Source: Prevotellaceae bacterium | GTDB taxonomy: Bacteria > Bacteroidota > Bacteroidia > Bacteroidales > Bacteroidaceae | Direction: 5' to 3' | Length of the DNA stretch: 64,000 bases | NCBI GenBank assembly: GCA_015256945.1 | Contig: JABZLB010000005.1 | Coordinates: forward strand, 1-64,000 | Shown here: positions 59,720 to 64,000 of the stretch, piece after piece | How positions within the stretch are numbered: the first letter of the stretch is position 1 | Layout of the letters: every line of letters begins with the position of its first letter | Position numbers and translations under genes: made by a program | Notes under the pieces: model-generated | Told to the model about the DNA's origin: nothing | What the model saw: only the letters and a program-made list of their open reading frames with translations | Database searches by the model: none

Positions 59720-59793
59720 GTGCAAATCATGTGATGTTTTCGTGCAAATTATATCAGTATTGTGCAAATGTTCTATTATAGATGTACGCGTAC
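59720..59793. promoter_or_regulatory. Three-copy GTGCAAAT array and palindrome after folD
   Basis: GTGCAAAT at 59720-59727, 59742-59749 and 59762-59769, starts 22 and 20 bases apart, about two helical turns each, followed by the perfect palindrome GTACGCGTAC (59784-59793). Pattern suggests same-face protein binding; no known regulator is assigned. Confidence 0.45.
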
Positions 59794-59816
59794 CATTATT
59801 ATATTGTTGCATAAAA

Positions 59817-59948
59817 TAAATTTGATCGGTAATAATTGTCAATAATAAAGACATATTTCTATAAAATAAACTATATTGGTAATAACTTGATTTTTTGAAT
59901 AACTCTCTAATTAAAGGCAGACCGCAGTGATGCGAACTGCCTTTTTTT
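59817..59948 (+). ncRNA. Candidate small RNA between folD and the OmpA gene
   Basis: A -7-like box TAAATTTG (59817-59824) precedes about 115 bases without an open frame, ending in a terminator: AAAGGCAG (59913-59920) pairs with CTGCCTTT (59937-59944), with inner CGCA-GTGA-TGCG, followed by seven T. The terminator is 200 bases beyond the folD stop, further than needed for folD. May instead be the folD terminator. Confidence 0.35.
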
Positions 59949-60038
59949 ATGGCGGTTCTCATTTTATATTTAAAAAGATTGAAAAAAACTTTTAAGAGTT
60001 CAATAAATGGCTCGTAAACGCACTTTGTCATGAAAATA

Positions 60039-60070
60039 TTTGCACAAATGCCTTTTTTTTGCTTACTTTG
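60039..60070 (+). promoter_or_regulatory. Promoter of the OmpA-family gene
   Basis: TTTG (60039-60042), 20-base spacer, TTACTTTG (60063-60070), a one-base variant of the -7 box. Leader of about 45 A/T-rich bases, as is common for highly expressed Bacteroidota genes. Confidence 0.65.
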
Positions 60071-60118
60071 CACTCGAAAAATAAAAAGATAACAATTTAA
60101 AATCATTATTTAGAGAGT

Positions 60119-61189
60119 ATGAAAAAGTTATTTACAATGATGGCTGCTGCCGTAGTAGCAGTGTCTGCTTCTGCTCAAACTGTGACAGAAAGCAAGACTT
60201 TTGACAACTTCTACGTTGGTATTAATGGTGGTGTAGGTGTTAAAACAACCGGCCACGCATGGATGAAGAACCTCGATCCTAACGCAGGTCTGCGTATTGG
60301 ACGCTGGTTTACTCCTGTCTTTGGTTTGGCAGCTGAGAGCAATGTTTACTTTTCTAACAAGCCAGCACCTGCTCTTCACACAACAGCACGCCTGTTAAAC
60401 ACAAGCCTTTTGGCAACAGTTAACCTGAGTAACTGGTTTGCAGGTTACAAAGGTGAGCCACGCGCATTCGAGGTTATTCCTGTATACGGCTTTGGTTGGG
60501 GTCATACTTTTGGTTCAACTACTGACGAGTCTCTTCTGCCTAACGCAACATATGCAAAGAAAAACTTCCTGACTTCAAAAGCTGGTATTGACTTTGCGTT
60601 CAACCTTGGCGAAAGCAAGGCTTGGCAAGTATATGTAGAGCCTGCAATGCTTTGGACGTTAAACGGTCTTGGCCACGAAGGTCTTCAGTACAATATCAAC
60701 CGTAGTGCATTCCAGTTGAATGCAGGACTTGTATACAAATTCGGCAATAGCAATGGTACACACAACTTTAAGATTGCTGACGGTAAAGACCAATCAGAGA
60801 TCGATGCTTTAAACAAGCAGATCAACGACTTGCGTAATGAGCTTGCAAAGAAGCCTAAAGAGGTTGTTAAGACTGTTGTTAAGGAAGCTCCTGCACCTCA
60901 GCCAGTTAAGGTTGAAAACCTTGTATTTGTAACATTTGCACAGGGTAAGGCAGACCTTACTAAGGCAGCTAAGAAGGCACTTAACGCTATTGCAGCAGGC
61001 AGCCACGTTGAAGTTGTTGGTACAGCATCACCTGAAGGTTCTGCGGAGATTAACCAGAAGATCTCTCAGATGCGTGCAGACAATGTAGCTTCTTACCTGA
61101 AGTCTAAGGGCGTTATTATTGACGAAGCTAATGGTAAGGGTGTACAGGGTACAACTTCTAACCGTCTGGCAGTAGTTTACGTAAAGTAA
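60119..61189 (+). CDS. OmpA-family outer-membrane protein
   Basis: 356 residues. Signal peptide (1-19, ending SASAQ), an eight-stranded barrel domain (about 28-215: YVGINGGVGV, LRIGRWFTPVFGLAAESNVYF, WQVYVEPAMLWTL), a charged linker with possible coiled coil (about 220-260) and a C-terminal OmpA-like peptidoglycan-binding domain (about 270-355: VFVTFAQGKADLTKAAKKALN, ASPEGSAEINQKISQMRADNVASYL). Codons are those of a highly expressed gene. Anchors the outer membrane to peptidoglycan. Confidence 0.93.
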   Translation: MKKLFTMMAAAVVAVSASAQTVTESKTFDNFYVGINGGVGVKTTGHAWMKNLDPNAGLRIGRWFTPVFGLAAESNVYFSNKPAPALHTTARLLNTSLLATVNLSNWFAGYKGEPRAFEVIPVYGFGWGHTFGSTTDESLLPNATYAKKNFLTSKAGIDFAFNLGESKAWQVYVEPAMLWTLNGLGHEGLQYNINRSAFQLNAGLVYKFGNSNGTHNFKIADGKDQSEIDALNKQINDLRNELAKKPKEVVKTVVKEAPAPQPVKVENLVFVTFAQGKADLTKAAKKALNAIAAGSHVEVVGTASPEGSAEINQKISQMRADNVASYLKSKGVIIDEANGKGVQGTTSNRLAVVYVK

Positions 61190-61211
61190 TTATACGACAA
61201 TAATTTAATAT

Positions 61212-61245
61212 AAGGTTCCGTTGCTCATTTGAGTAACGGGACCTT
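61212..61245 (+). terminator. Terminator of the OmpA-family gene
   Basis: AAGGTTCCGTTGCTCA pairs with TGAGTAACGGGACCTT (two G-T pairs), loop TT, weak T tract (ATCGTTTGT). Confidence 0.8.
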
Positions 61246-61251
61246 ATCGTT

Positions 61252-61361
61252 TGTATTGCTCCTGTTTCCTATCTGTATTGTTCCTGTTTTCTATCTGTAT
61301 TGCTCCTATATACTGTCTATATCAGTACCGTTTTTCGTCCGTACCATTACTATTTCCTGTT
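61252..61361 (+). repeat. 22-bp tandem repeats after the OmpA gene
   Basis: Units at 61252-61273, 61274-61295 and 61296-61317 (TGTATTGCTCCTGTTTCCTATC and variants) match closely; two more diverged 22-base units follow up to 61361. The array starts six bases after the OmpA terminator and has no open frame of note. Confidence 0.75.
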
Positions 61362-61503
61362 TATTTCAGTGTAACTTGCCATCAGTTTCGTTACGGGTAT
61401 TCTGCCTTTTTGTCTGATAATTCACCTTTTTCGTTTAAGGGTATTTTACGCTCTTTTCGTGTCTTTTTAGAAGGATTTATCTTAGAATTTCATGTAGAAT
61501 ATT

Positions 61504-61511
61504 TAATTTTG
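61504..61511 (+). promoter_or_regulatory. -7 box of the TlpA-like gene
   Basis: TAATTTTG, 24 bases before the ATG at 61535. Confidence 0.45.
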
Positions 61512-61534
61512 CGACATCATTTAATTCTTTTGAC

Positions 61535-62536
61535 ATGAAACGGGCTTTAATTTTCTTCTTTACACTATTCCTTTGTACACCGTTTTGGGGACAGGATGCA
61601 GGGGTATTTCATTTTACTTCACCTCTGGAGGGCTGGGCCGATACTATATATATTGCTTACGACCAGCATAAGGAGAAGGCTTTTGTGCGGAAGAATGGTA
61701 TCTTCGATTTTACGCTTCCCCTGCAGCATGTAGCCACTATTGATATTGCAGACAGCAATTATGGTATCAAGATTGACGGCGATCCCAAAGTCGACCGCTT
61801 CATAGCCGTGCCTGGTGAGCATCTTATTTTAAATGGCGGGACAGCCTATAGCGGTTCGTCTTTTTATGAAAAGTATTCGACAGTATTGCACCGTCTTAGT
61901 AGCTGGGGCTTTATGGACTCGGCTGTTGATTCCATAAGGGCGTATGTTAAACGCCATCCGAATGATGAGATGTCGGTCGTAATGCTGACCGACTGGCGCG
62001 CTTATCCGCTAACTATCAATGAGGCTCAGGTTGCTTTTGCAACGTTGTCGGCCGACGTGCGCAATGGCCGGATGGGCACTTACTTCCGAAATATGATGAA
62101 GATTCGTATGGAGCAGGAAAAGGAACAGCAGCATATGGGTGAGGCTTCGGGCAAGCTTTTACAGGAGGGAAGCGTGGCACCCGACTTCCATTTAATGGAC
62201 AGTGAGGGAAGATGGCACTCACTTCACGATTTCCGCGGGAAGTATGTGCTGCTCGATTTCTGGGGAACGTGGTGTGCAGCATGCCAGATGGCCTTGCCCG
62301 AACTGAAAGAATTTGCAGCCTGTAACAGCACCAATACGGTGGTTGTAAGTCTGGCTTGCTTCGACAATGAGCGGCGATGGCGTGCCTGTATTGCCAAAAA
62401 TGGGATGAACTGGGTTAATATTCTGGTTCCCGAATCGTCAGATATTCTAAATAAATATGCTATATCTAAATTCCCTACAACGGTTTATATCAGTCCCGAA
62501 GGGAAAGTAATGGGCATCGATTACAAGTTACAGTAG
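61535..62536 (+). CDS. TlpA-like thiol oxidoreductase
   Basis: 333 residues. Signal peptide ending FWGQ (about 20), DUF4369-like N-terminal region (about 25-190), then a thioredoxin-like TlpA/AhpC domain (about 205-333) with active site Trp246-Cys247-Ala-Ala-Cys250 and LLDFWGTWCAACQMALPE. Periplasmic; presumably a disulfide reductant. The dipeptide AA between the cysteines is unusual. Confidence 0.85.
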   Translation: MKRALIFFFTLFLCTPFWGQDAGVFHFTSPLEGWADTIYIAYDQHKEKAFVRKNGIFDFTLPLQHVATIDIADSNYGIKIDGDPKVDRFIAVPGEHLILNGGTAYSGSSFYEKYSTVLHRLSSWGFMDSAVDSIRAYVKRHPNDEMSVVMLTDWRAYPLTINEAQVAFATLSADVRNGRMGTYFRNMMKIRMEQEKEQQHMGEASGKLLQEGSVAPDFHLMDSEGRWHSLHDFRGKYVLLDFWGTWCAACQMALPELKEFAACNSTNTVVVSLACFDNERRWRACIAKNGMNWVNILVPESSDILNKYAISKFPTTVYISPEGKVMGIDYKLQ

Positions 62537-62622
62537 GACTTTGCAAGCTGTAAATTCGAGGAGACAACTCCGCTTTTTATGATATAACATATCAGATAGT
62601 TGTACGTTTTATTGAATGATGG

Positions 62623-62630
62623 TATCTTTG
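62623..62630 (+). promoter_or_regulatory. -7 box of the thioesterase gene
   Basis: TATCTTTG, 72 bases before the ATG at 62702. Confidence 0.5.
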
Positions 62631-62701
62631 CATAAGGCATCGGGACGGGGCTTACTGAAAGTCTTGTTCATGAAAGTTTATGAAAAAAGGAGTGTATTAA
62701 A

Positions 62702-63490
62702 ATGAATAAGGAAGACATCAGGCAAGTACTTCTGCCCAAAACAGGGCGGTATGATTTTATGGTTGAACCCTTTCACTGCGACTTTCGCAACCGTTTTTTC
62801 GCAGGACATTTGGGTAATGCCATGCTTAATGCGGCCGATTATCATAGCAACGACCGTGGTTACGGCATGACTTACCTCAATACCATTCATCGCACATGGG
62901 TTTTGTCGCGTTTTGCTTTCGAGCTTAACAGTATGCCATTGGCCTACGATAAGATTACGATTTCGACGTGGGTTGAGAGCGCAATCAAATCATTTACAAG
63001 CAGGAATTTTGCGATAACCAACAGTGAAACAAATGAAATTTACGGCTATGGACGAAGTATCTGGGCTTTGATTGATACCGAAAGCCGGCAGCCTGCCAAT
63101 CTTTTGGAGATAAAAGACGGATTGATTGGTTCGTATATTGAGACGTCAGAGCCGTGTCCTATCGCCAAACCGGGACGTGTTACCATGGATAATGGTGCTG
63201 CCCTTGTGCGCGAAATGGACACCTGTTACAGTGATGTTGACGTGAACGGACATGTTAATTCGGTGAAATATATTGAACATATCCTCGACCTTTTCGATAT
63301 TGATTTCTATCGAAACCATCGTCTTCATCGTTTCGAAATTGCCTATGTTACCGAAGCTCACGGCGGCGACAAGCTCAGTTTTTATTTAGAACAGAAGTCG
63401 GATATAGAGTTTTGTGTAAAGATTACCAGGCATATCCCGGAAGAAATAGAGGTAGTTCGCAGCCTCATCAGGTTTGTAAACGACAAGTAA
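62702..63490 (+). CDS. Acyl-ACP thioesterase
   Basis: 262 residues, two hotdog repeats as in plant FatA/FatB. N-terminal half: FHCDFRNRFFAGHLGNAMLNAADYHSNDRG; second half: MDTCYSDVDVNGHVNSVKYIEHILD with the catalytic-type Asp/Asn-His pattern. Releases fatty acids from acyl carrier protein. Single gene with its own promoter. Confidence 0.88.
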   Translation: MNKEDIRQVLLPKTGRYDFMVEPFHCDFRNRFFAGHLGNAMLNAADYHSNDRGYGMTYLNTIHRTWVLSRFAFELNSMPLAYDKITISTWVESAIKSFTSRNFAITNSETNEIYGYGRSIWALIDTESRQPANLLEIKDGLIGSYIETSEPCPIAKPGRVTMDNGAALVREMDTCYSDVDVNGHVNSVKYIEHILDLFDIDFYRNHRLHRFEIAYVTEAHGGDKLSFYLEQKSDIEFCVKITRHIPEEIEVVRSLIRFVNDK

Positions 63491-63546
63491 TATGTTTGTG
63501 CTTCCAACAGGTTCACATCAATTTTATTTTTCGATAACACAGTTAT

Positions 63547-63570
63547 GCACCATGCTTCACGGCATGGTGT
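63547..63570. terminator. Hairpin between the thioesterase and recQ
   Basis: CACCATGC (63548-63555) pairs with GCATGGTG (63562-63569) around TTCACG. No long T run; probably the end of both convergent genes. Confidence 0.6.
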
Positions 63571-63584
63571 TTGTGCGTTTATAC

Positions 63585-64000
63585 CTATCTGTATTCGTCG
63601 TTGTTTTTTAATGATATTTTGTCGCCATCAATATGTATAACCTCTTCTTGCACAAGGTATTTAAGAGCATAGTCTAAATCGGTGCTTTCGGCATCTATTT
63701 TCATAACGTCTTTAAGCTGATGCCATTCGTTGTCCTTTAATAATTGCATAATCTTTTCACGGGCAGAGTCGTCATGTTCCGATTTTAAACATACGTCGCA
63801 CTGCCCACAATCGTGTGTTGTTTTCTCGCCAAAGTAACGTAACAGCTGCCTGCTTCGGCATACATAATCGTTCGAAGCATAGGCTATCACAGCCTCGATG
63901 CGCTTAATATATTCCGTTTTTCGGTTGTCGTATATGCTTTCTGGCAGGTAAATAAAGTCGGCGCGATCCTGTAAAAATGTGATATACGGCGTTTTACGCT
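63585..64000 (-). CDS. recQ: ATP-dependent DNA helicase RecQ, C-terminal part
   Basis: The frame is open to the window edge, so the N-terminal helicase core lies outside. Visible: the end of the second RecA-like domain and zinc-binding region (RIEAVIAYASND, CRSRQLLRYFGE and DCGQCDVC, four cysteines), then a winged-helix start. RecQ unwinds DNA in recombination and repair. The reading frame ends at 63585 with NNDEYR. Confidence 0.9.
   Translation of the reverse strand, partial: RKTPYITFLQDRADFIYLPESIYDNRKTEYIKRIEAVIAYASNDYVCRSRQLLRYFGEKTTHDCGQCDVCLKSEHDDSAREKIMQLLKDNEWHQLKDVMKIDAESTDLDYALKYLVQEEVIHIDGDKISLKNNDEYR

Overview
The window is chromosomal DNA of a Bacteroidales bacterium, most likely Prevotella in the broad sense. 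Support: a SusC/SusD pair, many Bacteroidota-only DUF families (DUF5686, DUF4230, DUF3857, DUF4923, DUF4623, DUF6048, DUF6452), almost no Shine-Dalgarno sequences, and repeated TAnnTTTG (-7) promoter boxes, often within 15-50 bases of the start codon. It is mostly core genome; I saw no prophage, insertion sequence, CRISPR array or rRNA operon.

Layout. 1-2068: 5' part of a giant 2-hydroxyacyl-CoA dehydratase activase gene on the minus strand. 2.3-8.2 kb: two convergent four-gene operons of lipid head-group chemistry. The plus operon encodes a nucleotidyltransferase, an ATP-grasp protein, a CDP-alcohol phosphotransferase and a HAD hydrolase. The minus operon encodes PgpA-like, GtrA, phosphatidylinositol-phosphate-synthase-like and AUR1-like proteins. 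Together they look like two inositol-lipid routes side by side. 8.4-18 kb: envelope proteins (DUF5686, paired DUF4230, paired DUF3857) and a LuxR regulator. 18.2-26.3 kb: ribH operon, recF-DUF721, folate ligase, S41 protease, dCMP deaminase and an M3 oligopeptidase. 26.3-30.7 kb: six-gene operon from a DUF4199 protein through a glycosyltransferase and ApbE to a Crp-type regulator. 30.8-31.1 kb: SRP RNA and tRNA-Thr, 4 bases apart. 31.5-40 kb: OhrR-like regulator with a lipoprotein thioredoxin, tyrosine phosphatase, patatin, cupin, flavodoxin, M48 protease, and an NfeD/stomatin pair. 40.3-47.2 kb: a minimal SusC/SusD/DUF4623 locus. 47.7-51.6 kb: copper module (HMA-AraC regulator, CopZ, N-domain-less CopA, envelope protein). 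52.7-57 kb: phenylalanine/tyrosine operon. 57.4-64 kb: ffh, folD, OmpA-family porin, TlpA-like thioredoxin, acyl-ACP thioesterase and the 3' part of recQ.

Main discoveries: (1) a classic-looking transcription attenuator ahead of the aromatic operon, with a 25-residue leader peptide holding eight aromatic residues in a row, a strong terminator and an antiterminator arm inside the leader reading frame; (2) a five-copy family of about 87-bp GC-rich double-palindrome intergenic repeats; (3) the double inositol-lipid locus, including an ATP-grasp protein and a transferase whose last motif aspartate is displaced by one residue; (4) a CopA lacking almost all of its nucleotide-binding domain beside an AraC regulator with a metal-binding-like N-terminus.
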